A DNA stretch of 64,000 bases from Nilaparvata lugens (GCF_014356525.2 NC_052517.1:6405500-6469499); one strand, 5' to 3'; counted from the stretch's first letter, positions 30,120 through 41,342 are shown. The notes: a model not told the origin generated them from the sequence alone. Made by a program: numbers and translations.

Positions 30120-31260
30120 GCCAGCTAGAAGAGAAGATGGATGACAAGAAGAAGAAGAAGAAGAAGAAGAAGAAAAGAAGAAGAAGAGAAGAAGAAGAAG
30201 AAGAAGAAGAAGAAGAAGAAGAAGAAGAAGAAGAAGAAGAATAAGTAATAAAATGAGCATGACAGCAAGAAGAGAAGATAGATAAAATGGATGAGAAGAA
30301 TAAGGAGGTGGAGAAGAAGAAGGAGAAGAAGAAGAAAGAGAATAAACAATAGAATGAGCCTGATAGTAATTCTAATGATGATGATTGTAAATAAGAACAA
30401 AATGGTATGAGTAGAAGAATGAAGCTAAGATAGAGAAGTTGAAATAATATTGCTGGTACAAAACTTGGCTATTCTCTTTTTAAAAATTTCTACATTTTCA
30501 TGAACCAAGCTGATAGCTTGCAATTATTTCAAGCTCATTAGCAATATACTATCAATTCCAGTTAAAGCAGTTTTCGGAAAACTAGATAAGCGTAGAAAGA
30601 GATGGAAACAAGAAAAAGAGAGAAGGAAGAAGAAGAAGAACGGAACTGGAATGCCTGGAATGAGGAAGAAGAGGCGGACGTGTGGGAATGCGCGTACGTA
30701 GGTTGTCTGTGGCTAGACAGTGGGAAGAAGAAGAAGAAGAAGAAGAATAAGTAATAAAATGAGCATGACAGCAAGAAGAGAAGATAGATAAAATGGATGA
30801 GAAGAATAAGGAGGTGGAGAAGAAGAAGGAGAAGAAGAAGAAAGAGAAAAACAATAGAATGAGCATGATAGTAATGCTAATGATGATGATTGTAAATAAG
30901 AACAAAATGGTATGAGTAGAAGAATGAAGCTAAGATAGAGAAGTTGAAATAATATTGCTGGTACAAAACTTGGCTATTCTCTTTTTAAAAATTTCTACAT
31001 TTTCATGAACCAAGCTGATAGCTTGCAATTTCAAGCTCATTAACAATATACTATCAAATCCCAGTTAAAGCAGTTTTCGGAAAACTAGATAAGCGTAGAA
31101 AGAGATGGAAACAAGAAAAAGAGAGAAGGAAGAAGAAGAAGAACGGAACTGGAATGCCTGGAATGAGGAAGAAGAGGCGGACGTGTGGGAATGCGCGTAC
31201 GTAGGTTGTCTGTGGCTAGACAGTGGGGAAGAAGAAGAAGAAGAAGAAGATGAAGAAGAA
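30120..31260. repeat. Tandem duplication, period about 505 bp, with (GAA)n
   Basis: ACTAGATAAGCGTAGAAAGA recurs at 30581 and 31084, and ATGAGCATGACAGCAAG at 30253 and 30759. Non-repeat phrases such as GGACGTGTGGGAATGCGCGT are conserved between units. (GAA)n tracts of different length separate them. The Glu-rich and Phe/Ser-rich frames are artefacts. Confidence 0.8.
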
Positions 31261-31476
31261 GTTCTAGAATTTGCTGTTTCACAATCAAACCGGTTGGCTT
31301 TTTAAAAGTTAGGAAGGCAGCTTTAGTATTTCTATTATTCAGAAAAGAATTTGACAACAAATTACTATTTTTGTCAGCAGGCAGGCTCGCTTCGCTCGCA
31401 TCTGTGGCAAATCATCTGATATTTGCCACCTGTGATTAACAACCTGTTTTCAACTTGCATTAGTTTGTTTATTAAT

Positions 31477-31765
31477 TGACCGAGCGAAGTGAGGTCTAAG
31501 ATTCAGTCGACGGTTTGGCATTTCTCTTAATATTTAAATGTTTTTATGTTGCGCATTTACGGCGAAACGCGGTAATAGATTTTCATGAAATTTGACAGGT
31601 ATGTTCCATTTTTAATTGCGAGTCGACGTATATACAAGGTTTTTGGAAATTTTGCATTTCAAGGATAATATAAAAGGAAAAAGGAGCCTCCTTCATACGC
31701 TAATGTTAAAGTAAAAATCAGACTATAGAATTATTCATCATAAATCAGCTGACAAGTGAGTAGTC
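31477..31765 (+). mobile_element. Element T copy, 3' truncated
   Basis: Starts GACCGAGCGAAGTGAGGTC and runs through GGAGCCTCCTTCATACGC to AAATCAGCTGACAAGTGA. A fragment resembling the 166-bp array follows (GCCAATTTTCTGTTACCACC). Confidence 0.75.
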
Positions 31766-31883
31766 AGTTGTAGGACGGTAGAGTTGCCAATTTTCTGTTA
31801 CCACCGCCTTCTAGAGTAGATAGTTGTGATTCAAGTCGTACTTGTAAAATATTAATATAGCTGAATATATTTAGCTAGATATT

Positions 31884-32945
31884 GAGGTCCACGTTATAAT
31901 GGTAGTATTTGATCAACATTGGTGTTGCTATCCTTGTCTATCATTCCACAGAACAGATAGCTCTATCCTGTTTTGTATCAAACTATGGTGTTGTGTATCA
32001 AGTTCAGATGATACTGTATCATATTGTGTTAATTCTGTATCATTTGACGGTATGTCGAACACTGATATTCCTATAGTGAGGTCCACGTTATAATGGCAGT
32101 ATTTGATCAACATTGGTGTTGCTATCCTTGTCTATCATTCAACAGAACAGATAGCTCTATCCTGTTTTGTATCAAATTATGGTGTTGTGTATCAAGTTCA
32201 GATGATACTGTATCATATTGTGTTAATTCTGTATCATTTGACGGTATGTCGAACACTGATATTCCTATAGTGAGGTCCACGTTATAATGGCAGTATTCGA
32301 TTAACATTGGTGTTGCTATTCTTGTCTATCATTCCACAAAGTAGGTAGCTCTATCCTGTTTTGTATCAAATTATGGTGTTGTGTATCAAGTTCAAATGAT
32401 ACTGTATCATATTGTGTTAATTCTGTATCATTTGACGGTATATCGAACACTGATATTCCTATAGTGAGGTCCACGTTATAATGGCAGTATTCGATTAACA
32501 TTGGTGTTGCTATTCTTGTCTATCATTCAACAGAACAGATTGCTCTATCCTGTTTTGTATCAAACTATGGTGTTGTGTATCAAGTTCAAATGATACTGTA
32601 TCATATTGTGTTAATTCTGTATCATTTGACGGTATGTCGAACACTGATATTCCTATAGTGAGGTCCACGTTATAATGGCAGTATTCGATTAACATTGGTG
32701 TTGCTATTCTTGTCTATCATTCAACAGAACAGATAGCTCTATCCTGTTTTGTATCAAATTATGGTGTTGTGTATCAAGTTCAGATGATACTGTATCATAT
32801 TATGTTAATTCTGTATCATTTGACGGTATGTCGAACACTGATATTCCTATAGTTAAATCCACGTTATAATGGCATTATTTGATCAACATTGGTGTTGCTA
32901 TCCTTGTCTATCATTCCACAAATCAGATAGAGCTATCCTTTTCTA
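31884..32945 (+). repeat. MITE-derived tandem array, unit exactly 194 bp
   Basis: GAGGTCCACG recurs at 31884, 32078, 32272, 32466 and 32660 and, mutated (TTAAATCCACG), at 32854. Every interval is 194 bp. Each unit combines the terminal part of the GTCC MITE (to TATCATTCCACAGAACAGAT) with about 110 bp holding GATACTGTATCATATTGTG and TTTGACGGTATGTCGAACAC. The sixth unit runs into a normal MITE end. The 61-residue minus-strand frame in each unit is probably accidental. Confidence 0.9.
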
Positions 32946-33072
32946 GCTCCTCAAGTTTTCAGATCGTTTTTAACATTGTAGAAATATAATCAATTATTTT
33001 GCCCAATTATTATGAAAATACAGATGGAAATTACTGAGATATTGCAAATTTATTCAAATGCTATTGAATTAA

Positions 33073-33296
33073 TTATTATTATTAAACGAAAACCAAATTA
33101 AATGTTGTAATTCACCCCGAAGACTTCTGCTACTGCAAATATTGACAACAGGGTAAACAGCTAGATGGAAATTCGATGAGTGCTACTGTTCAAAAATTAT
33201 TTATCAGCCCTGTTGTCAATATTTGCAGTAGCAGAAGTCTTCGGGGTGAATTACAGCATTTAATTTAGATTTTCGTTTAATAATAATAATAATAAT
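33073..33296. mobile_element. Fold-back derivative of SINE family 2
   Basis: Arms 33073-33150 and about 33207-33296 contain TTCACCCCGAAGACTTCTGC and its complement, with outer ATTAAACGAAAA/TTTTCGTTTAAT. The loop holds CTAGATGGAAATTCGATGAG, the SINE 2 body in inverse orientation. No tRNA head remains. Confidence 0.7.
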
Positions 33297-33309
33297 ACTG
33301 TATTATCCT

Positions 33310-33445
33310 TTTCATGTCCTTCAGCTAGTTTTCCCAGGGATGAGACCTAGTGCAATCGAAATTTTATATCATAAACCTACTATGTTCCAAATTTCGTAAA
33401 AATCGTTAGAGCCGTTTTCGGGATCCGTTGGTCATTAATAACCAG
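33310..33445 (-). mobile_element. Element U fragment
   Basis: TTTTCCCAGGGATGAGACCT to AAAAATCGTTAGAGCCGTTT and ACCAGATATAAAAA is the reverse complement of part of 47216-47400. It abuts the S element. Confidence 0.7.
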
Positions 33446-33450
33446 ATATA

Positions 33451-34250
33451 AAAATCTGGTGTGGCGCACTCACACAACTTTCCTTGCCGTTATGAAAATT
33501 GATCACCTGACGCTAGTGTTCCCGCGCATCTCAAGTCTACTATTCAAAGATTTGAGCCAGCTGGTAAAAGGGCAATAACGCTGGAGACACACATGAGGTC
33601 TGCTATCTCTTCATAGTGAATGATTTAATAGAATCAACAATGATTTGCAATTGAATAATCACATTTTCTCGAATTTAAAGCTTATTTTCAATTTTAGGTG
33701 AAAATGTTACTGAACATTAATTGTGGAGATTTTCATGCTCAATCTATTCCACTTGATTTTTTTCGTTTCAATTGTATCTGGAGCCTGATAATTGGGAATC
33801 TATCTGCATTGATGGGGCGAAGCTCCTGAAATTTTTACAGATATGGGACTTGTGGCAGTTGATAGAGCTTATCGATGACTATTTTAGGTATGAATTTAAT
33901 CAAAATCGTTGGAGCCGTTTCCGAGAAAATCACCAAAAACCCTGTTTTTGAAACATTTTCGTCATTTTAGCCGCCATCTTGAATTGCACTTTGATCGAAA
34001 TTGTTCGTGTCGGATCCTTATAGTGGAAGGATCTTAAGTTCCAAATTTCAAGTCATTCCGTTAATTAGGAGATGAGATATCGTGTACACAGACGCACATA
34101 CACTCATACACACACACATACAGACCAATACCCAAAAACCAGTTTTTGGACTCAAGGGACCTTGAAACGTATAGAAATTTAGAAATTGGGGTACCTTAAT
34201 TTTTTCGGAAAGCAATACTTTCCTTACCTATGGTAATAGGGCAAGCAAAG
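33451..34250 (+). mobile_element. Element S, full-length copy
   Basis: AATCTGGTGTGGCGCACTCA at the left, then TTGAGCCAGCTGGTAAAAGG and AATTGTTCGTGTCGGATCC, a short (CA)n at about 34105-34125, and the end TATGGTAATAGGGCAAGCAA. Compared with 12524-13510 it differs mainly in the (CA)n length. Confidence 0.8.
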
Positions 34251-34261
34251 TAATAGTATAT

Positions 34262-34395
34262 TTCGCACCTAGAGCAGAAAATGAGATTTTTCCAGCTCGA
34301 AATCGGTTTTCAAGTCCGAGGCCGTAGGCCGAGGACTAGAAAAGATTGAGAGCTGGAAAAACATTTTTGCCCGTGGTGCGAACGATATTTTTCGC
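34262..34395. repeat. Hairpin cassette with GCCGTAGGC core
   Basis: Outer arms TTTTTCCAGCTC (34288) and GAGCTGGAAAAA enclose AGTCCGAGGCCGTAGGCC and GAGGACT. The architecture resembles the hairpins of element X and the one at 52775-52895, although the arm sequences differ. Confidence 0.6.
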
Positions 34396-34885
34396 CACAC
34401 TACAGGTATTGCTGACAAAATAAATAAAGATACAAAATAAAGAATACTCGTTAAGCTATCGTACCTATCTCTTGATTTTAGTGGTAGAAGATTTGCAGTC
34501 AGGATTTCAGATTCTTTTAAAATTTCACTTGGAATACCACAGTCATCTTCAAGCATTTTTGAAAATTCGGAATGCACTAATCACAATAAATAATTGAATA
34601 AACTGGTTGCGAAGAGAATTAGTTTGATTCGAAACTGGAACTAAAATCATGGCGACTTCAGCTTATTTGAAAGTGGACACTCGCCCGATCTAGCGGATGA
34701 CTTATTAATAATAATAATTAGCGCGTTGTTTCCAGCCATAAGCGGCTGGAAAGAGACAACTTTCTGGCCTAGACCGGAAAAGAAACCCTTTTCTGACGTC
34801 GTCTGCAAACAAGGTCTTTCAGATCTACGTAGGGACTGGAAAACTGCTGCTTTCTGTGCAGTGTGGCGAAAAAATATTTACAGAA
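34389..34885 (-). mobile_element. TIR-bounded unit with a recombinase-like N-terminal exon
   Basis: Inverted repeats ATATTTTTCGCCACACT (34391) and AGTGTGGCGAAAAAATAT (34857) bound the unit. Inside, the minus strand carries a short coding stretch (34556-34462) followed by a splice-donor-like AG|GTACGA. TTAGCGCGTTG near 34716 is shared with element X. No catalytic domain is present, so it would be non-autonomous. Confidence 0.5.
34462..34556 (-). pseudogene. Possible tyrosine-recombinase-like N-terminal fragment
   Basis: About 32 residues from ATG at 34556: MLEDDCGIPSEILKESEIL, then TANLLPLKSRDR, ending at AG|GTACGA. The pattern GIPSEI ... NLLP.KSR.RY resembles the N-terminus of proteins with a tyrosine-recombinase-like core that are common in arthropod genomes. 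This is recognition from memory over a short segment; the catalytic part is absent. Confidence 0.35.
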
Positions 34886-35690
34886 ATTTCTCGCATAACA
34901 GAAATTCTATAATAGAAATTTAAATATAAATTAAACAGAATATATAATATAAATTATAACAAATTTTATAATAGGATTCACTATTGTCCTCTCCTTGATA
35001 TTCACTGTCTTTGTCAATGAATAATGAATATTCATGCGATGAATTCTACTCTCCAACTTTCAGACCTGGATATCTGCAACGTTACACTCTTGACTTGAAA
35101 ATTCAGTTTTTTTACATAAAATTTACATTTTCAACAACTTTTGGGATGTTTTGTCGTTATTTTCTTGTATTTTCTCATTATTTTTGGTGAGTTTCTCATT
35201 ATATTCCGTTCTCTGTATCCACTCATCCATTTTCTGATTGCTTTTCAATCTGCTTCTTCTCTCTTTCTTTCTCCCTCTTACTTCTTGTTTTTCTCTCTTC
35301 TTTTTCTTCCCTGGTGTACGAAATGCATCGTTTGTATGTATAATACAGACATTGTAATGTTAGGCAGAATTTTAAGTGAGATAAAATTAATGATAAGAAA
35401 TAGTAATAATTTCAGTACCTGATTAACATGGCTTTGCTATCCTTTTCTGTCATTAGACAAGGCAGATAGGTCTATCCGTTTCTAACTCTACACCGTTGTC
35501 AAAATGTTTGTACGCTATGAAGAAATATGATGATGAACTGCCAGAATATTAAATCTCAACTATAAATATGTATTATTAAATCATGGAAAGATGTAGTTTT
35601 GAGGGTGAATAGAAGATTATTGTTTGGCATGTATTAACAAGAACCAACAATTAGCAATATCCAGATATATCGGGATTAGAATAATTGACC
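34886..35690. other. Mostly unique AT-rich DNA with one MITE fragment
   Basis: 35425-35500 resembles the GTCC MITE interior (GGCTTTGCTATCCTTTTCTG). The CT-rich 35210-35310 gives open frames with no domain. No gene is seen. Confidence 0.5.
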
Positions 35691-36450
35691 GAACGTAGTG
35701 AGTCTATGTTTTAACTCGATTTTCTTTTGTCTGTCTGTATGTAACGCAATTACGGCCAAACGCGTTGATAGAATTCAATGAGATTTGGCAGGAATATTCC
35801 TTTTTCAACTGCCCGTCGATGTATACACAAGGTTTTTTGAAATTTTGCATTTTAAGGATAATATGAAAAGAAAAGGAATTCTTTCATACTCTGATATCTA
35901 TATATTATATTATAATCTATTTTGAGATAGGATCAATCACGACTATAGAATTATTCATAATCAATCAGATGAAAAGTGGATTATTCATTGCATGTATTAA
36001 ACAGTGTATAATTTCTATAAGGTAGACTTTCAATATTTTTTATGATGCGTCCCCATCAGTATCAATATTCTCACATTTGAAAAACAAATTTAATAGGTGA
36101 TTGAAAATAAAATAAAAAATGATTAAATGAACTGAATAATTCCGAAGAAATTATAATATTCTTCATTGAAAAAAATCAATTTTGAAATAGTTGAGAAATA
36201 TTTTTATCAGATGGAATGATTATCACGAAACTGGATAAATCATCATTGGGATACAAATTCAAACATGAACTGAGTTTATTAACATAATTGAGTTTTTGAT
36301 CTAGGAGAAAACAAATAACAGTTTTTAAGAGTAAATTATGATTCAACTATGAATTGTAATTCAACTGAATCAACTAGAACAGGTGACATCAGATACTTAT
36401 GGATGGGAAAACTGCGTGAGGTCTACTGTTCACAGAACTACTAGTATAAA
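35691..36450 (+). mobile_element. Element T, diverged copy with internal insertion
   Basis: GACCGAACGTAGTGAGTCTA at the left, then ATTACGGCCAAACGCGTTGA. The right end (GGAAAACTGCGTGAGGTCTA, CTGTTCACAGAACTACTAG) lies much further away than in other copies. The middle has about 300 bp of unrelated AT-rich sequence. This is the most diverged T copy in the window. Confidence 0.6.
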
Positions 36451-37015
36451 AATAAATATTAATATTGAATAGAATCAACAATTAATATTATATCAGATAA
36501 TAAACCGAAATGAATTGAATCACAGATATCTACTATAAAAGGCGGTGGTAGAAAAAACTTGGCAACTACGTTGTCCCAATATCTTCACTAACCATAAACG
36601 TGAATTGATTAATATTATAAAGAATCAACACTCGATATTGGAACAGTTACACCGGGATAAATTGAATCTACTTTGGAAGACAGTGGAAACGAAAAAGTGT
36701 CAACAATGCGTTCCTATCATTTTTAGTACTGGTTTTAAAAAGTGAAATATATTAGAGTATATTAATTTGTCATGAACAGTGTTCAAGAATAATCCAGAAT
36801 TTTTAAATTAGAGAGAGAGAGAGAGAGAAAGTAAGAGAAGAAAATATGCCTTGAAACGTCAATGACCTCATAAGAATTTCAACCTAATACCTTTCAGATG
36901 CTATTAATAATTATTGTTATTCAGCGTCAATAAATCCACTGGATACAATATTCCAGTCATAATTAGAAATTAGATTCGGATCCAGTATTGTATTAAGTGA
37001 TGATTAAGCTATTGC
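36451..37015. other. AT-rich DNA with a fragment related to the 166-bp array
   Basis: 36540-36740 (GGCGGTGGTAGAAAAAACTTGGC ... GGAAACGAAAAAGTGTCAAC) resembles inverted parts of the 166-bp array. A short (GA)n lies at 36811-36830. No gene is seen. Confidence 0.45.
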
Positions 37016-37915
37016 GAGGTCCACGTTATAATGGCAGTGTTTGATTAACATTGGTGTTGTTATACTTGTCTATCATTGAACAAAGTGGATAGCGCTATCT
37101 CTTTCTCGCTTTGATCTGTTGCCAGATCGTCTTTTGACAATGTAGAATTAAAAAAATATTCAATCGAATTAATATAAAAATGTATTATTTAATAATCATT
37201 GAAAAAAAGATTAACTTGCTTGACGAATAAAATATAATTGAATATAAATAGAAATAAAAATCTCAGTACCCTTTTTGAATTATTTTATCACAACATGTTG
37301 TGTAATTTTTCTTTCTATTTTCACTAGTAGTTCTGTGAACAGTAGACCACACGCAGTATTCTCATCCACAAGTACCTGATTGAAACTATAGCCCTTATGG
37401 AAATACAGCAATAGACTGCTGGCTTCTCCACACATCTGTGTAATCACTTGTCGGCTAATTTATGATGAATAATTCTATAGTCTGATTTTTACTATAATAT
37501 TGGCGTATGAAGGAGGCTCCTTTTTCCTTTTATATTATCCTTGAAATGCAAAATTTCCAAAAACCTTGTATATACGTCGACTCGCAATTAAAAATGGAAC
37601 ATACCTGTCAAATTTCATGAAAATCTATTACCGCGTTTCGCCGTAAATGCGCAACATATAAACATTCAAACATTAAGAGAAATGCCAAACCGTCGACTTG
37701 AATCTTAGACCTCACTTCGCTCGGTCAATTACAAGTAGCCCTATACAGAAAAGAGATAAATATACTTGATTATTTTAAACAAGCATGAACACTTTATACT
37801 GTATTACATCAATCAGCTATCCTCTATAGAAGGCAGTGGCAAGGTAGAGAATTGGCAATGCTGTTCTTCTATCTTTCTCCACTGTCATTATAACGACCGT
37901 GGTCTTCACTGTAGT
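37016..37915 (+). mobile_element. GTCC MITE split by a composite insertion
   Basis: The left part starts GAGGTCCACGTTATAATGGC (37018) and runs to TATAATTGAATATAAAT. The right part resumes at about 37758 (TACTTGATTATTTTAAACAA) and ends at a damaged terminus ATTATAACGACCGTGGTCTT. The 500 bp between is a fold-back-family fragment (37252-37300, 37731-37757) that itself holds an element-T copy. Confidence 0.7.
37325..37727 (-). mobile_element. Element T, minus orientation
   Basis: TAGTTCTGTGAACAGTAGAC to TCTTAGACCTCACTTCGCTC, the reverse complement of 48545-48955. It lies inside a copy of the 70-285 fold-back family, which lies inside a MITE: three nested layers. Confidence 0.8.
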
Positions 37916-37959
37916 ATGTCGTAGCGAATTGCTTATAAGTTCATTACAGTATTACGATT

Positions 37960-38160
37960 TTTGAAGAAGGAGAAATTAGATTGAATGGTAAAGGAGAAGA
38001 ACTCAAGAAGAAGAAGAAGGAGAAGAAGAAGAAGAAGAAGAAGAAGAAGAAAGGAGTAGAAGAAGAAGAAGGAGAAGAAAGGAGTAGAATTTGAAGAAGA
38101 AGAAGAAAAAGATGAAGAAGAAGAAGAAGATGAAGAAGAAGAGGATAGTCAGAACTCAGA
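37960..38160. repeat. (GAA)n microsatellite
   Basis: GAAGAAGAAG runs with an interposed GGAGTAGAA. Non-coding. Confidence 0.9.
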
Positions 38161-38209
38161 GGTTGACCTTTGCCAATGGAACAGTGTGGCCATGTATTGT
38201 GACCTTGGA

Positions 38210-38640
38210 CTTCACCTTTCTACTCCTTCTTCTTCTCTTTCCTCTCCATCTTCTTCATCTTCTTCTTCTTCTTCTTCAACACACCTGTGCAACCAGTCTT
38301 GTCTGGGTGTTGCCCTATTCATACTGTCTTTTTCTCATCTTTCCCTTCCTATATGCACTTTCCTACTATATTTCTCTCTCTCTCTCTCACTTCATTTGTA
38401 CTCTTTGCCATGTATTTTTTCACTCCCTCTTTCTTCCTCACTGACTCGCTCTCTCACTGTTTTATCATTTTCCCTCCCTCGTTATTCTAATTGCATTCTA
38501 TATTTATTCTCATTTATTAATAATTTATACTTTGTGAAATTCGTTCAATAACTAGCATTATAGTCATTTAATATAAATTAGTGTATATGCCAGTAAATAT
38601 TGTAAAATACATAAATAAAGAAATCCAATCTAATCTATTC
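38210..38640 (+). repeat. CT-rich tract ending in retroposon 3' end F
   Basis: 38470-38640 contains ATTGCATTCTATATTTATTC, TGCCAGTAAATATTGTAAA and the tail AATAAAGAAATCCAATCTAATC. Other F copies are at 54625-54905, 54985-55085 and 56080-56340. The remainder is CTT/CT-rich with spurious frames. Confidence 0.7.
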
Positions 38641-39200
38641 CCCCGCTCTTCGCTCACTCCCTCTCGTTCTTTCTGTTTCGCTCTCTCTCAGTCCCTCTTC
38701 TGATTCCTTCTCTCTATGTTTTTTTTCTCTCTCGTTCTCAGTGAATTCCTTGGTTTTGAGAAAGTGTAAGTGGGTCAATGACTGCCTGGAATTTGCGGCT
38801 GCATTCATCGCACCGTTGTTGGTCCATTGAGCTCTCAACAGGTGAATGGCGAGGTGGAGGAGGGTGAAGAACAGATGGATGAAAGAGAGTGAGAAAGAGA
38901 ATGAGAAGAAGATTTAGGAGAAGAAAGAAAAGAAGTAGGACGAAGAGGTGGATGAGGAAAAGGAGAAGAAGAAAAAGAAGAAGAAGAAGAAGAAGAAGGT
39001 GTAGTTGTAGCAGAAGGAGAAGGTTTAGGATGACGAGGAAGAGGAGGAGAAGGAGGACAAGGATGAGGAGGAGTAAAAGGAGGAAAAGGAGGAGGTAGAA
39101 AAGGAGAAGGATGATGAGGAGGTGGAGAAGAAGGAGGAGGTGGAGGATGAGGACGATGACACGGAGAAGGTGGAGAAGAAGAAGAAGAAGAAAAAAGGAA
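38641..39200. repeat. CT tract then purine-rich (GAA/GGA)n tract
   Basis: CTCTCTCGTTC-type sequence to about 38740 is followed by a short unique piece (38741-38870) and then a long AGGAGAAGAAG tract. Only repeat-encoded frames are present. Confidence 0.85.
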
Positions 39201-39354
39201 AGCAAAATATAATTACTGTGCATAGTCCATAATCTATGGGGTGCAATAGTAACTCTATAGTACAATAATAATATCCCCTCATTTTTGTGGCGGGGGTAAA
39301 ACTCATTATCTCAATCGTATCGCAAAGACAGAAATTACCATAATAATTATTCTC

Positions 39355-39815
39355 ATTCCTTTAGTAGTAGAAGAAGAAGAAGATGAAGTAGAAGAAGAAG
39401 AGGAAGTAGAAGAAGAAAGAGAAGAAAAAGAAGAGGAAGTTGAAGAAGAAGAAGAAAAAGAAGAAGAAGAAGAAGATGATGATGATGATGAAGAAAATAT
39501 AGTGGGAAGATGAGTAGACAGACGAGGTAGTGAAGGAGGAGTAGAAGGACATGAAGGAGGAGGTGATAGAGGAGGAGGTATCGGATGAGGAGGAGAAGGA
39601 AAAGAAGAAGAAGAAGAAAACACAGTGGGAAGATGAGTGGGCGTTCTATATAGGCTAGCATCCATGCGGGTGTGAATTTATTGATTAGACCTCACACTAT
39701 ACAACACCCCTATGCTATTGTGGGGTAGGAGGAGAAGGAGGGTGCAAGGAGGAAGAAAAACAAGAAGAAGGAGATGAAGTGAAAGAAAGAGAAGTGGAAG
39801 AAAAATCAACTACCC
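39355..39815. repeat. (GAA)n/(GGA)n tracts
   Basis: Two purine blocks (39364-39625 and 39725-39810) share GTGGGAAGATGAGT at about 39501 and 39625. No gene is seen. Confidence 0.9.
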
Positions 39816-39898
39816 CATATATAGTGGAGGTTTTGTGTTCCATATTGATAGTCAAAGTCAACAGCTGAGTGTTCTTTATTATGTACGCTTCTAGAATA

Positions 39899-40655
39899 AA
39901 AATCTGGTGTGGTACACTCACACAACTTTCCTTGCTCATTGAACTTTAAGCCCCGTTCTTAAGAATAATTAAGGGGAATAAAATAATGACGATTGGCGGC
40001 AACATAATTATTTGAAACTACGATCAGACTTCTGTATATGTGTATATATAATTGTTTTCAGAGTACTTTTTCCTTTGTGTGAATTGTGAAATTCGATGAT
40101 ATTTTTTAAAAGTCGTCAAAACAGCTGTTCTACAGATGGAATATCTCGTCTATGTGTTCTTTTTATGAACTGCTCTACCTACCTACCTCATGCACGAGAA
40201 GGAGGCTACAAAGTCCATTTCTCAAGGATGGGGTGGACCCCCCATTAGTTTCCCAGAAAGGAGACTCATGCCAGTTGATAGAGCTGATAAATAACTATAC
40301 AGAGTGTGAATTTGAAAAAATCGGTCAAGTAATTTTTGAGAAAATCGTGAAAAACATGGATTTTTAGTCATTATCCGCCATTTTTCTCAAGAATATTACG
40401 GAGCTCCTGCAATTTTCCCAGAAATGAGACTCATGTCAGTTGATAGGGCTTATAAATAGCTATCCATGGTATAAATTTGAAGAAAATCGTTAGAGCCGTT
40501 TTCGAGAAAACCGTGGTTTTTTTAGTAATTATTCGCCATTTTGAATTCAATTTTATTGAATTTCTTATTGTCAGATCCTCATGGTATAAGGACCTTAAGT
40601 TTAAAATTATTTCAAGTCAATCGGTTGATTAGGAATGGAGTTATCGTGCTCACAG

Positions 40656-40723
<68 letters not shown>

Positions 40724-40846
40724 AAAAATCATGCTTTTGGACTCAGGGGACCTTGAAAAGTATAGAAAACTTGAAATTAGGGTACCTTAATTTTTTTTGG
40801 AAAGCAATACATTCCTTACCTATGGTAATAGGGCAAGGAAAGTAAA
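39899..40846 (+). mobile_element. Element S, diverged full-length copy with (CA)n
   Basis: AATCTGGTGTGGTACACTCA at the left and CTATGGTAATAGGGCAAGGA at the right, with (CA)n at 40661-40722. The middle differs from other S copies and contains three related blocks (near 40216, 40390 and 40530) each with GA(A)ATGAGACTCATG-like and CGTTAGAGCCGTTTTCGAG-like sequence. It may be a distinct subfamily. Confidence 0.65.
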
Positions 40847-40847
40847 A

Positions 40848-40978
40848 AGGAACATACCTATCAAATCTCATGAAATTCTATTGCTGCGTTTCGCTGTACA
40901 TGCGCAACATAAATATAAACATAAAAATATTTAAACATAAAGAGTAATGCTAAACTGTCGACTTGGATCTTAGACCTT
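40848..40978 (-). mobile_element. Element T fragment, minus orientation
   Basis: GGAACATACCTATCAAATCT through GCTAAACTGTCGACTTGGAT to TTAGACC. It is truncated at both ends. Confidence 0.65.
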
Positions 40979-41011
40979 TTTCCCCAATCATTCGAATGAT
41001 TTGTATTTTGT

Positions 41012-41140
41012 GATCATTAAATATATAAATAGATAATTCATTTATTAAGTCAAGATATTCTAAAAGATAAGGCGATCATTAAATATATAAATAAATAATT
41101 CATTTGAGTCAAGATATACATTTTCTGAAAGATAAGGCTT
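41012..41140. repeat. Tandem duplication, period 62 bp
   Basis: GATCATTAAATATATAAATA occurs at 41012 and 41074, followed in both by ATAATTCATTT and AAGTCAAGATAT-like sequence. Confidence 0.75.
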
Positions 41141-41289
41141 CATGTAACTAGAAATGTTATTATAGAACCATTTAGACAGGAAGATAACACCTCTGTATTA
41201 AAATTTAACCCCTATTCTAGTGACTAATAGATATGCAACAGAAGATAATTCTAGCATTTCCTGTTTTTAATTGAAGTTGACGTTTAGAA

Positions 41290-41290
<1 letters not shown>

Positions 41291-41341
<51 letters not shown>
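41291..41341. repeat. (GT)n microsatellite
   Basis: Uninterrupted GT repeats, about 25 units, not embedded in an S element. Confidence 0.95.

Positions 41342-41342
<1 letters not shown>

Noticed and set aside
31928..32695. Repeated 61-residue minus-strand proteins
   Set aside because: One frame per 194-bp unit; units show scattered changes without codon bias, and the sequence is MITE-derived.
34726..34923. 65-residue frame next to the recombinase-like fragment
   Set aside because: It spans the hairpin and TIR of the unit; no homologous pattern was recognised.
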